From: Selaginella tamariscina
Taxonomy: Eukaryota; Streptophyta; Lycopodiopsida; Selaginellales; Selaginellaceae
DNA: 64,000 bases
Assembly (NCBI GenBank): GCA_003024785.1
Contig: PUQB01000314.1
Location: 227,010 to 291,009, forward strand
Reading direction: 5' to 3'
A program made the translations under genes and the position numbers. The stretch's first letter is position 1. Each line of letters starts with the position of its first letter. Below, one piece after another: positions 1 through 11,929 of this stretch. Under the pieces are notes generated by a model. The model worked only from the letters and a program-made list of their open reading frames with translations. It had not been told where the DNA came from and searched no databases.

Positions 1-1660
1 CCCATCACGAAGCCTTCGAATCCACAACTCAACCTTTTGAGCTTCTCGAACCTCATCCAAAGATGGCAAATTTAACTTTGCATTCTACGACACTGAACGT
101 TAAGCAAGCAACGCTGATGGTACAGAAATCTTCGTTCAAAAAGTCCACTAAAAGCTGGAACAACTGGTTCCTCTAGAGAAACAAAAGAGAGAGAAGGTGG
201 AAGAGGTAGAGAAAGAGCATCAGCATCAGCCATGGAAACTTTTTGAGTGATGAACAACTTCAAAGTCATAAATTTGAAGTTTCAAAGGCCCACCACAATA
301 CGACCAATTAAACTTCCCGCTTCAACAACAAAGTGACTGTTGCATGATCGCTTTCCAACAACATCCGCAAAACCATGCAAGTAAGGCATGGAGCTTCTCA
401 AAACCCCAAATTGCTGTTAGACACTCCTTTTCTATCGTGGAGTAGTTTACCTCTGCTGGTTGCAATGTACGGCTGATGTACGTAATGGGATGTCACTGGC
501 CAAGAACACTTGTACTCTCCTGCATCAATACCACCCCGAGGCCGATGTCAGAAGCATCTACACGCAAGATGAAAGGACGGGTGTAATCCGGGTACGCCAA
601 AACTGGAGGAGTCGTCAACAACTCTTTGAGATCTGCAAATGCCTGCTTGCAATCTTTAGACCAAACAAAAAGAAGTCATTGACGATTTCAACAACGCCGC
701 AATGGTGCAACGATCTGAAAGATGATCCACAAAACGACCCAGATATTGTACCTTGCCAAGAAAGCGTTGCACATCATTCACACACTTTGGCGTAGGGAAC
801 TTCAAAACTGCAACTAGTTTGTCAGGATCGACTTGCAAACCTTCACGTGAAATGCGATAACCCAGATAAGTGTGTCCTTTGATCAAACACACACTTAGAT
901 GGCTTCAACTTCAAACCAACTTCTCGCAGCCGATCCAAAACCTTACGTATCACCGACATGCTCCTCCCACGTTCCATTCGAATGGATCAAAACATCATAA
1001 TGAAATTAGCAGTCACCTCCGGCATGTCGCAAAGAACCTCGTCCATCATATGCTGGAAAGTTGCTGGAGCATTGCTTAAACCGAAAGGCATCACTAAGAA
1101 CTCGTACAAGCCATCATGAAGGAAAAATGGTTGGAAGTAGGGGTGAGACAGAAGTGATAAACAAAGGTGGAAGCAGATGGACGAAGTGGAATAAAAGTAA
1201 GAGGAATGGAAGAAATACGAGGGAGAGTCAAACGGGGAGACTTTTCAAAGTCACACTTGGCATGATTGCGAGTCAACCAATCCATACCAAGATAAGGTGA
1301 AAAGCTTGACTCGGCACCACCCGCAAAGATTAAAGCTCAAGCTCATCGTCCACACGAACAACAATGTCCACTTCATCCCGCGAACAAGCATGAGTGTGTC
1401 CGTTGTACAGAATGAAGACTGGTTCTACCGCACGACGCAAATGAAGGCTGCAACGTGTAGCAACAGATTGAGAAATAGAGGACAAACTCAAACCTGTATC
1501 CACCAACACTGAAAGGAAAAAATATGTGGCATGTGATTAAACGAGCTTGAAAAGTGAAAACCGGATGATTTGGTGCCGAGTGAACCCCTTGATGATACTC
1601 CGAAAGAAAGAGGAGGGGTCACTAATTTATTCGCACGAGGACCCTCCTCTACTCGTGCGA
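1..1660 (-). pseudogene. protease-RT-RNase H remnant of family A
   Basis: Read on the minus strand from about 1660, the protein fragments match family A in order. A retropepsin segment (about 1290-1560) is followed by ITRN-like text with [16 protein letters not shown] near 1230-1285. After the internal deletion come RT thumb and connection pieces (VNDVQRFLGKVQYLGRF at about 740-800). RNase H-like sequence follows near 300-480, and the linker ADADALS lies near 215-235. No frame stays open for long. Function in the intact family would be polyprotein processing and reverse transcription; this copy cannot encode either. Confidence 0.8.
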
Positions 1661-1669
1661 TTCGTCGTT

Positions 1670-2563
1670 TCCCGGAAGATCCACCGCATCACAACCTTCC
1701 ACTATAGCAACCAACCGGACGTTTTGACGCCATGGCCTCCACCCTGGAAATGGGGGACGCCAATCGGGAAACCGTTGACAGCGCCGATACGTGTGTCCAA
1801 CCTCATCACATGCCCAACAACGAACTGCACACCACGTCCTCGTCCCACCTTGTGCTGGTACACGAGTGGCAACAGCCTCAACCTCCATGAAGCAGGTCCA
1901 TCCCAACATGAAGTGGAACGAGAGCATGTGAAGGTGCAAGTGGGAGAGGTGACGACTCATATCGTTGTGCCAGCCTCAAAGCATCGTCAAGAGTCACTGG
2001 AGCTAGTGCATGCACAAGCCCCACAAGGTCTTGACGAAGTGCTGGCCACAACATACCTAACTTGATGCGTTCCGACATGTTAGGTTCTGCACGCAGCAAA
2101 AGCTTCGAAAGCAAACACCAAACTGCATCACCGCCTCAGATAGCTCCTGACGAATATGATGCAACTGCTGAAAAGTATCGTCACAGTTATCCGCATGCCA
2201 AATGCACGTTTGAAGATCACTGGAAGGATACTCTAATCTCCACGAGTTGCAACGTCCAGACCATTGTACCACTGCAACGCCGTCCCTTAAAGACAAGTAA
2301 GAAACTCACACAAACACTGAGTACCGTCCCACGAATGATATGTGGCAACCATAGTGAAGTGGTCAAACCAATGGTACACATCATCTCAGGATTTCTGCGA
2401 AAGAAATCCGGTCGGACGTGGGGGTTTGCAACATAAGCAGGAGTACCCTGGCTATGAATGCTGCCATCAACTGAGAGTGATTGTTCAATTACATATGCAT
2501 GGCATCCAACAACTGCATGAGTAACTGCTCCACAAACAAAGGATTTGCCTGTTATAGATCCAT
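1670..2563 (-). pseudogene. gag remnant of family A (copy A1)
   Basis: The minus-strand ATG equivalent to the family gag start lies at 2563, but the fourth codon is already TAA. Downstream fragments still read as gag: MSERIKLGMLWPALRQDLVG and VTLDDALRLAQRYESSPLPL (about 1890-2080). These are followed by a CCHC zinc knuckle CWACDEVGHTYRRC near 1770-1820 and a proline/tryptophan-rich tail. The knuckle would bind RNA in the particle. The frames are broken by several indels compared with 62177-63110. Confidence 0.8.
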
Positions 2564-2707
2564 AGACGAAGAAAAAACAAAATCTACAAGAAAGGAATAA
2601 ATCTAGACAATGAAAAAGCTAGATCTAAAAAGACAAAGAAAATCATAAAAAGACACAAATTCAAGCACTCCGTAGGGACAATTAAAAGTGCCCCTCACCT
2701 TCACCAA

Positions 2708-2835
2708 TGTGAGAGTTCGGAATATAGAAATATGTATATCCATTAATTGATAAATCCTAACTTATATACAAGAGCAACTGGTCCAGATTGAATTCAATTC
2801 GACCGCTATCAATAATATTATGTGCACATTAATAT
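2708..2835 (-). repeat. degenerate 5' LTR of family A copy A1
   Basis: Begins (plus orientation) TGTGAGAGTTCGGAATATAG and is alignable with the 158-bp LTRs at 58548-58705 and 63248-63405, including the AACTTATATACAAGAG stretch that holds the TATA-like box. Similarity fades after TATGTGCACAT, so the outer end, with the TGTAAG terminus, is lost. A primer-site-like TTGGTGAAGGTGAGG lies just inside (complement of about 2693-2707). Confidence 0.8.
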
Positions 2836-2840
2836 AAACA

Positions 2841-3040
2841 TAAACTATTATTAATAAAATCACATATCTATATCTTTAGTATCTTTTACATTATTATTCT
2901 TATAAAAAAAATTAATATATTACTATATATTAGACTTTAAAATGGAAATAAAATCTAAATTGGTACATTCTTAAAAATAATAGAAAAGGAATCTGTTAGA
3001 ATATTCTTCCTTACAAACATTTCAAACTCAACATAAACAA
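2841..3040. repeat. AT-rich segment duplicated near 16870-17000
   Basis: No gene seen. The run from AATCACATATCTATATCTT through GGAATCTGTTAGAATAT recurs in the same orientation at about 16880-16985, with a roughly 40-bp extra stretch here. It is part of the local set of segmental duplications rather than a coding feature. Confidence 0.55.
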
Positions 3041-3730
3041 GGAGTCTTCTTTCCCCTATGCTCGCTTTTACAGGTACGGGGTTTGTTTACCTTGCTAACC
3101 CTCTTCACCATCCTTGGGCGACCTGTTTGACGGGAAGAAGCCAGTGGACGTGCTTCGACCTTCCACTGGACGCACGTACAGCACCATGAGGATTCCGATA
3201 TATAATGTAGCACATTCAGACTCGGGACCAGTGGTATAGTCGGGTGTGGGCTTCTGCGACGATGGTTTAAGATGGTCATGGGCGGCGCTTCTTACTTCCC
3301 AACCTTCCTTCATACCGGACCGGAGCAGTCTTTTGGTCCCGATTTAGTTTTTCTATTGGAGACGGATTTGGATTCGTTGGGTAAGCGGTATCTTCCAGTT
3401 CTTTGCCAGGCTAGAACTGGGAAGCAATCCAAGAAGATGACTTCCGCCTGGCACTCTTTAAGTGTTGATAGCTCTACTTACATAGGAAGACTTAAGTGAG
3501 GACGCCTGCACAAGATATGGAAGTTGAAGCGCTGAAGAAGATGTGCGAGGATGTTGGATGTATCAAGCTAGTTCTGGCCAACGGGGAAGGAAAAGGTTGT
3601 TTGCACAGAGGTGGTGAAAATTTATGTGGAACAAGTTCAACAGCGCCTTTACTTGGTGTACTCGATGGGCATAACATCTATACCTCGGGGACTGGTCTTC
3701 TACCCTCGGTTATAAGTTTTATATATAAAT
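3040..3730 (+). other. unidentified GC-richer block with short open frames
   Basis: This block stands out from its AT-rich surroundings by base composition. Two consecutive plus frames are open: 3272-3499, containing FGPDLVFLLETDLDSLGKRY, and 3496-3756, containing MEVEALKKMCEDVGCIKLVL. I do not recognise either product. A splice-like TTTTTACAG precedes the block at 3063-3071, so exons of a decayed host gene are possible. A transposon fragment is equally possible. No start codon context or domain decides between them. Confidence 0.3.
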
Positions 3731-4675
3731 ATGTGTTCAAACAAAGACTAATCTAATTGTTCATATCAACTACCAAGGTACTTACTTTGAAGTTTATTTT
3801 GATACACTGTATAAATAAAAGTGTAACCATGTGTTATAATCCAGGTAATACTAAACCATTTAATTTTTTTTTTTCATTTAATTATAAAGACATATTCAAA
3901 CTTAAATATTATTACTTGAGTAAATAATAAGAATAGCATTATTACTTGTTGTTTTCATAAATTCTAATCATTATCTATAATATATTATCATTTTAAGAAT
4001 AACAATATTAAATAGCAAAATAAACATATCTATTTTGTTAATAAGTGATAATCTATATCATTTTGTATATATAGTAAAAGTTTATATATGTGATGGGGAT
4101 TCATATATAATATAAATAATTTAAAAAATTATTTTAATATAATTTTTTTAATCGTATACTATAAATTATATTTTATTTATATCAAAACAAGTTACATCTT
4201 ACCATCTGTTGTACACCTTTTTTTCTACATAAACTTCATTTATTAATTTTTAAATATGTGAATTATATATTATTTAAGTAAATCCAAATATTAGTCACTT
4301 TATTTCAAATTTAATAAAATAATCTTGTTATTATTTTATTTCATTTTATTTTAATAAGCTTTTTCTAAAATTAACTATATATGTTTAAGTTCTAAAAATT
4401 ATAATAAAATAAATATAAATAGATTTAATTTATAATAAAATGAATAAAGAAATGTTAGTAAATGCTATAATCTTGTAAATAGCTATATATATAGTTAATG
4501 ATTGTGTTTTAGAGTTAATATCAAAAATTGCAAAGTAGCTTTAAATTAAATATATTTTTAAAAATATATTTTGATGGAGTGCACGAAATTTTAATTAAAA
4601 TTTTAAAAGATAAAAATGTAATTTGTAAAACTTTTAGGTATAAATGTAAATAATTATTTTAAATGTATATAATAT

Positions 4676-6243
4676 TGTTTTTACTATGACTCCTTTTACT
4701 TTAGACATTGACTGTTGTTATCTACTGAAACTATGAAACATGCCGGCTTAATGCACTTGAGTATCTGGTGATGGTCCAGTCGGGTGTTATTAGGTATTAT
4801 AAAAAACTCTAGGCGAAGTTATAAAACTTACCTTTTAGAAAACTCTTACCCTGGTGGGATATGTTTAGAAATACCCCTGGTTTGATAGGTTAAGGTTTAG
4901 GGGTCGATGGATCATTAAGTTAACTATTCCCTCTAGGAATGAGATTCTGTGCCAACCCATTTATGTAAACAGGAAAACAGCGGGGGCCTTTGTCACATAT
5001 ATTAAGTAGTACATGTAGGAGAGCTCTTGAGTTCATGACTGAGTTCGTTGCTCTTCTGCTGGTGCAAGCTTCAACTTGTGTCGTTAAGGTACAACCCTTT
5101 ATTATGCTGCCCTGACTTCCATATGACAGAGGTACGTCTTACCTTTGAAGTAGCTCACCTTTAATGTTGCGAATCCATGCTTGGAAGGTCTTGTTGAAAT
5201 GCATGTTCCAAGAGGCAAAGGTTGAGCTTGTCTCCAACCTCCTCCTCCACGTCAAGTTAGGTGTAGCACTTATGGCTAAGCAAGGCACATTCATGTCCTT
5301 GTTTAATTGTGGGTGTGGGATCTTGTTTAACAGGTTGACATTACCCAGTTCCTGAGGGTTCACTAAGGGGTTCTAAAGTTGGCATTTAGGAACCACATTT
5401 ATGGCACTTTGTGCAACTCTTGAATCTAAGGGCTATGCATGATAACCCACATCCTGGAAGGTAGTGTCATATGGAGATGTGACACTGGGTTAGACGTCAC
5501 ACGATACAATGCCCACTTTGGGGTCGTGTCATGGGTTTGTTGCCAAGGGTTGGATACTCTTAACAAACAGGCATGTTTGTGCTTGCACTAGGGTGTTAAG
5601 CTTTAGGCATCTGCTCAAGGGAGGTCTCATAACTAGGTGTGCTTTGGCACACTTGGCTAGGGGAGTGTTCTCTTTGGAATCCAGGGGTTGAACCACCTAA
5701 GCTTGTTAGTAAAAGCCTTTTCATGAGGCACTCGCAAAATCATATATTTAGAGTTATCCAAACCTAGCCTTGGGGAGTTTGCTTAGTAGAACACTTGTGA
5801 ATGCCTACGATTCACAGTTATGTCCTCATTAATAAGTACTAGCCCTAGGTCTAGGGTATGACTTGGCCACTCAAACCCTTAAGGGTTAGTTGTGGTTCAG
5901 GGTACCCCTTGACACCTTAAAGGGGTTGTACTCCTGAATGAGGGTGATTCCTTAAGGGGTAAGTGACGATGCATTAACTTTGTCACGGAGGTATGTGTAA
6001 GGCACACCTCCTTAATGAGGTTAAGGCATGAGCCTATTTAGGTTTATTAGGAAAGGATTATAAAGTCTACTCAGGTTATTCGAGGGGATGGTCATTTTAA
6101 GAGACTCAGGGTAAGACTCTAAGTCTTCTATTTAATTAGGCATCTAAGTCAGACTCTTGGAGTAATCTTGAAAGACTTAGCAGGAAATTGATGTTGGAGG
6201 CACATGTTGCCACGTGTTAGCCCTCCGAATTAAAACTTTGACA
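4676..6243. mobile_element. 1.57-kb insertion, candidate solo LTR
   Basis: The inverted partner arm near 53500 runs straight through the position where this block sits, so it acts as an empty site. The block begins TGTTTTTACTATG and ends AAAACTTTGACA, giving TG...CA ends with a TGT/ACA inverted pair. It is flanked by AATAT on the left and TATAT on the right, a 4/5 match to a target duplication. It is GC-richer than the surroundings and contains no recognisable protein; the open frames near 5139-5690 look random. Size and ends suit a solo LTR of a large Ty3-type element. I cannot name the family. Confidence 0.5.
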
Positions 6244-6249
6244 TATATG

Positions 6250-8020
6250 TAATTTTTCTTACATAAATTATTTTGGCAATATAAAAGAAGATATATAACA
6301 TGCAACACTCTAATATGACACGTACTCTTTCTTTATACGAATGTGAGTTTATTAAGATATTTTTATTATCTTAACCTTTGCCTCTGGGCTTTCTACTAGC
6401 TTTTATTATTTATAAATAATATATAAAATCATTAATTATAAGTGAAGATTATTTTAATATATTGAATATATTGAAATGTACCCACATTATAAAAACTATT
6501 ATAATCGTGGTAATACCAAGCCATTTTAAATCTCTTTAAGATTTTAAATATAAAGACAAAATCTGAAGTTATCTTAATTAAAAAATATAATTATTTATTT
6601 GAATCTTTACTTTAATCATGATTAACTAGTATATGTAATAAAAAATATGCATGTTAAGAACTTTTTTATATACTTACAATATACAAAGTTTAAGATGTCA
6701 ATACAAATGTTATCACTTATGTAAATTTAGCAACAATATAAATTAAACTATATCATTTTCCTAGGTAAATTAGAATATATATTATATTTTTTATTTTTTA
6801 ATTGAGAAATATATTTATGTAAGTTGAATTATTTTGAATATAAAATATATATAGCACAATGAATTTGATAATTCTTTAACACATTAAAAGTCGTAGTTAC
6901 CCTAATATATAATGTATCTTTCAATAATTTGAATTTGCCACATAAAAGAAAATATCAATATATTTTCACTTTATGTTATTTTAAGTTTAAAAAGTAGAGT
7001 TTATTTATTAACACCGGAAAATGTAAAATAAACAAAGTAAAACAACTATGCCTAATTTTATAAATACTAGGTAAAATTTTTTTGATTAACATACTAGGGG
7101 AAGTACTAAGGGTCCAAGAATAAGGGTTGGTTTTTGGGTTTGTAACATGTATAAAATTATGTTATAATTCATTAAAATACAATGAAAAAATATTTTATTT
7201 ACTTTCTTATTTAGATTATGTTTTTATTTCACCATGGCATATGTAGTTTGATAATAAGTTATACTCTGTAACTAAATTAAGAATAATTTTCTACTTTGTA
7301 AATAAGGATAAAAAAAAAGATTTATTTAGTTTAATATATCATAATAAAATTTATTTTAGTTTTGAATTATATCAAGAATGCACACCTATATATTATACTA
7401 TACATACACACATACATCCTCCATGCAAACTTGATAATTATGGCTTAACAAAAAATATTTCATTTTGAATTACATAATGTTTAACTTATGTGGTATGTGT
7501 GTGTGTGAGAGAGAGAGACAAAAGAGGAAAGATGCATTATAAATTCTGCGATCTATTTAAATGGTGTGCCAATGAATGTTTAATTCATATATGTGCGTGT
7601 GTGCCCATGTTGGTTTTTTGTTTCTGAGTTTATAATGTGGTTTAGTGATTTAATATTTTAATTGAAAATTTGTGACTATGTGCATGGACACTAACATGTG
7701 TTGAAGGTAAACACGTGTGTGTATATATATACAAGCATGTGTGCATGCATAAATTCATCTTTCTTTGTCCCTCTCTACACACACATATATATAAATAATG
7801 TCTGTAAGATGTATAGACTCACATATTTAAATTATAATAGATATAATAGATATTTATGAAACTCTTAATATATATATACATTATACAGTTATTGTTCTTC
7901 GCTACTTATTTATAGAATATTATATAAAATATTACATGTAATACACATAAGCTAACCTAAACAGGGAATCCTAAAATATGCTTTAGGGTTCTTTTGTGAA
8001 GCGGCGGAGCGTGCACAGAT
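6250..8020. other. AT-rich intergenic DNA with microsatellites
   Basis: No coding signal seen on either strand. The first part (to about 6760) belongs to the inverted duplication. Short GT/GA and AT runs occur at about 7495-7515, 7720-7730 and 7780-7790. Confidence 0.6.
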
Positions 8021-8089
8021 CCAGCGGCATAGGTTTAGCTCTCCAAGATATGGCACTGTGCAATATCAACGGTGGCCACTCAATCTGAT

Positions 8090-8160
8090 AAGTGGATTCA
8101 TGGTTATACACTACAGATTTCTAGGTAAGTGAATTCATGGTTATACACTACAGATTTCTA
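8090..8160 (+). repeat. tandem direct repeat of about 34 bp, two units
   Basis: Units at 8090-8123 and 8127-8160 share AAGTGRATTCATGGTTATAC and the following ACTACAGATTTCTA, giving a 37-bp period with one internal substitution. The first unit ends in a splice-like CTAG|GTAAGTG, so the duplication copies an exon/intron border if the preceding sequence is an exon. Confidence 0.8.
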
Positions 8161-8399
8161 TGTATGTGTAGGTTGTAGCGTGTGTGCTTTGTGTATGTAT
8201 ACTATGCTCTGTAATAGATGCATGATTTAAATCCAGCGGGTCTATGTGTAAGTATTGCATTTCTTATTTCATTATGTATTTATTCTTAAGTATGTACGTG
8301 TATATACTTATATACACAAATGTACATGCTTGATACGTCTTACTTGATTGTTTATTTTGCTCACTGTTTGGATGATGTTTCACTCACAGGGCCGCTTTG

Positions 8400-9498
8400 A
8401 ATCTGGCAACATCAGAAGGCATTAAGTACATTGCCTTCCTGGCATTGTCTTGCGAGCTTTATGGGTAAAGCTCGCAACTCTCTATCTCTCTCTGTCTCTC
8501 TTTCTCTTTCTCTCTCTCTCTCACACACACATGTACAATGGCTTTCTTTTATCTAATATGTTTTGGTCAGTTATCCTCATGACGAGGGTGCGGAAGTTGG
8601 TCTCTAGCAGTAAGGAAAAACTGGGCTGGGTTCAACGAGGTAACTGTTAAAATAACTCTATATAAGACATGTCTACACACAGTCTTCTTTTTTATGTGTA
8701 AGAGAAGTTAATTTAAAATCATATGTGTATATATATATATTGTGTGTGTGTGTGAGAGAGAGATGATTTCTGGAACTGAAAGAGGGTTTGTGTTTATTTA
8801 TAGATCCATTTTGTTCTGAAGAACCTGGATGCATATGATGCATGGTTAGACAAAGCAAAAAGAATGTGGAGGTTTGGGTAGATTAAACACATACAAATCT
8901 TGTTTATTTAATGTTGATATATAATTTTTAAGTTAATTATATAAATCAATACATATAAAACAATATGGGTAAAGTTGTCCAGTTTATTTTACATACATAT
9001 TCATTACCTAAATTAATACATACACATGTACATATTACAGAACGTTTAAATAGCTGTCTATTCTTGTATGCAAAGGAAATTCAGTGTGTTATTCATAAAG
9101 TGGAAAATTAAGCCGGGTTCTTACTTTTCCAGGAGGTAGATGTAGAAGCTCAGAAGGTGATAGAGAACTGCTACTCGACAGCACTAGAGGTAACCTTACA
9201 TAAGTACACAAATATTTTTTGGTGTTTCATTTGCACACCCAGATAGACACTGTAGTGTATAATAGTTATCCATGTACACATATATTATGTGTAAGTTTGC
9301 TAAACAAAATGCATGGCTTTGTAGTATCTAAAATGCAACCGTCAGTTTGTGAACGTGTTGGTGGAGCGACTTCTGGAAAAGGGGAGCATTTGAAAGCCCG
9401 AGATTATGGAGATTGTCGATAAGTACAATGTTCTTGATGAGCCTCGACCTGATCCACTTGAAGTTCGCAACGTAAGAAGGTACGAGTTCGAACAATAG
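8400..9498 (+). pseudogene. FtsH-like (M41) C-terminal exons, probably broken
   Basis: Two adjoining exons join in phase. 9133-9189 encodes EVDVEAQKVIENCYSTALE between AG and GT. 9346-9498 encodes FVNVLVERLLEKGSI, then an in-frame TGA at 9391-9393, then KPEIMEIVDKYNVLDEPRPD and a natural TAG at 9496. The pattern EVD-x(5)-I-x(3)-CY-x(2)-AL, then LVERLLEKG, resembles the C-terminal helical part of FtsH proteases and plant FtsH-like (FtsHi) proteins, which act in chloroplast membranes. Upstream splice-bounded segments at 8400-8464 (AALNLATSEGIKYI) and about 8802-8872 (VLKNLDAYDAWLDKAKRMW) could be earlier exons. No ATPase or zinc-site exons are present. The TGA either truncates the protein or marks decay. 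The family assignment is tentative. Confidence 0.4.
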
Positions 9499-9499
9499 A

Positions 9500-11925
9500 T
9501 GATGTCAATGAAAAAGAAGCCTATAAGAGTTTCAAGTTGAAGAATTTCTATCTTTTCTCATACAATGTGGCATATTGGTAAGCATCTTAAATAAGCACCT
9601 TGTATAATGCTTAATATATATAATACAGCCTGAGTGTTATGTGTGTGTGGGGTTCTCACACACACACAGAGGAGAAGAACACAAGACATGTAGCTTAAAA
9701 GAACAATAGTTTTCAGCCGAGTCCTATTATATATATTCCTATATAGCATACATACATGTATTCTAGATGTGTATGCATTTATATATATCAGGATTGACAA
9801 TATACGTATAGGCTGTGCTTACTGCAATAATATTATAATAGCATATCTATCTATCTAGCTATACACACACACAGTATAACTGGTGAATCCTGTTTACATT
9901 AGTTTTTTTTTCTTGCAGAGGCCTCGTTGATGCAGAACCTCACGCATGAAGAAATGCTTCCGAAAGGTGGACTAGTGTGTGTGAGAGAGAGAGGGGATTC
10001 ACAGAGAGATCACAAGAAATCAATAATGTTTATTATTTTTAATTTAATTAATGAAAGTTAAAGAGTTTTTATTAAGTACAATTAAAATCAATAAATAAAT
10101 TTAAAATTAAATAAATAAATTATATAGAAAACAAACAAAAATTATTACTATATAAACAAGGGTAAAAACAAATAATATTACAAGATATATTAACTATAAA
10201 AAAACAAACCAATGTTCGACCCCTAATATGTTAACTGTTTTTTTAAAAACAAAGGCTTGTTTTCTAGAGATGTTTTTTACCTTAAAAATGATAAAAATTA
10301 AGGGTTTACATTTTCCGGTTGTAACAATACTCCCTAATAAACAATGTTCAACTGTATCACAACCCTCAATACCATATTATGTTCAATTTATAATATGAAG
10401 AAATCACATAATGAATGTGTTGCAAGTTATTTAAATACTTACCTTACACAACAAGATTTACATAAATTCTGTAGATAATGCCTATTTTACTTACTTTTTA
10501 TAAATGATTTCACATTTCATAAGTTTGTATGTGCTGCATTATAAATAATAAATTTAATTATTTATAACTATGTTTGCTTAGTTAGAAAAGCAAGATCAAA
10601 TAATTATTTCCATGAACAAATGATGATACAAGTGAAGTTCAACATAATAATTTTAAAACATTATTAAATTTTTAAATTTCAGAATTGAAAATTGATCATT
10701 ACATATTTATCTTTGTAACAAATAATAATTTAGAAAACATAAAGAGTGCGATAACCTATGTACTAGAAGTTATGACAATTCAAAAGGTGTATATTGAAAT
10801 ATAAGATACATTTTCAATTTTAAAATCATGTGGGAATATTTATAGTTTCAACTCTAAAATTCTTAATTGTAAGATTCTTAATATAATATAATTATAGTGA
10901 TAAAATTATGTATAATAACTAAGCTTGAAATTTAATTTGATTTTTTGAAAGATTTGAACGTTTTCCCATTGGATAACAAAGGTTATTTTATAATTCTAAA
11001 TTATGAAATTAAAGATGATAAATTTAATTACATTAAAAAGTGATGTGAAAAGTGTTTACTATGACGGGTGGAAGTGTTTTTGAAAATTAATAAACGTAGC
11101 TTAATATATGCTTTATCATTTCAATTTAAATGTGTAATAGAGAGAATTATTGAATATGCAATGCTTGTTAACTTCAAGGTTTTATTACTTAATGTGTGAA
11201 GAACATGTACGGGGCAAATAAAATCAATGCATTAGAAGATTTGTATAGAGAAGATTAAAATGGAGAATAATTGTCTTTAAAACATTAATATTGTTGAGGA
11301 TGACATAAATAAATTAAATATTGATGATTGAAGCTATTTAATATAGATAATTTAAATTTAAATATAAGTTAAAAGATTAATTTTTTTTATTTTTTATAAC
11401 ATGAAGTTTCTGTTTAAAGAAAAATTAATTAAAAGGGATTTAAAGTTTTTAAACCTAAACACAAACACACAACTATAAGAGGAGAAAGATAAGCATAACA
11501 ATCATGGTATAACCCACTTTTTTTTATCTTTAGCTTATTCACACATGGTATCCTATAATAATAATTTGCAACGCACTATATTATTCAATTATATTAAATT
11601 ATCAACATTGTGTAACTCCACACACACACACCATGTGTGTGTGTGTGTGTATGCTAATTTCAAATTAAATATAAATTTTAATATTTAAATCAATAGTCAA
11701 ATTTGTGTTTGAGAAAGAGTTCATTGGATATGTACATCTTATTTATTATTATTATTTTAAGTCCTTCATTATGTTTATTATATATTTGTTATAATATTTA
11801 ATGTCTTTGTAAGAATTGAAATTATATTTCCAATACATACAAGTAAAGCCATGTTCTTCACGTTCATTGTAGATTATAATAAAATTAATTCTTAAAATAA
11901 CAATAAATGCTTGGCTATGTGGCAT
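9500..11925. other. AT-rich intergenic DNA
   Basis: No supported gene. A splice-like TTTTTTCTTGCAG at about 9905-9919 precedes a short open stretch that I cannot place. From roughly 11180 on, the sequence is the inverted counterpart of 50530-51600. An (AC)n/(GT)n hairpin-like pair sits at 11620-11651. Confidence 0.6.
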
Positions 11926-11929
11926 AAAT

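Larger units (their letters stand above)
1..2840 (-). mobile_element. Ty3-type LTR retrotransposon family A, truncated degenerate copy (A1)
   Basis: The whole block is collinear with the fuller family-A element at 58548-63405, same strand, from about 60022 to its right-hand LTR. It therefore runs from the RNase H/integrase linker at position 1 back through pol, protease and gag to a 5' LTR at 2708. The 3' half (integrase and 3' LTR) lies beyond the left edge. Relative to the fuller copy, about 490 bp are missing near 1120, matching 61135-61623 and removing the fingers and first part of the palm of reverse transcriptase. Many point changes and 1-bp indels break every frame, so it is an old dead copy. 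Confidence 0.9.

Noticed and set aside
2994-3010. TGTTAGAATATTC-like copia LTR start at 2996 and 16971
   Set aside because: Both lie inside a duplicated AT-rich segment with no matching LTR end or copia interior.
5139-5691. Open frames in the 1.57-kb insertion as a gene
   Set aside because: Short, on opposite strands, without motif; better explained as non-coding LTR-like sequence.
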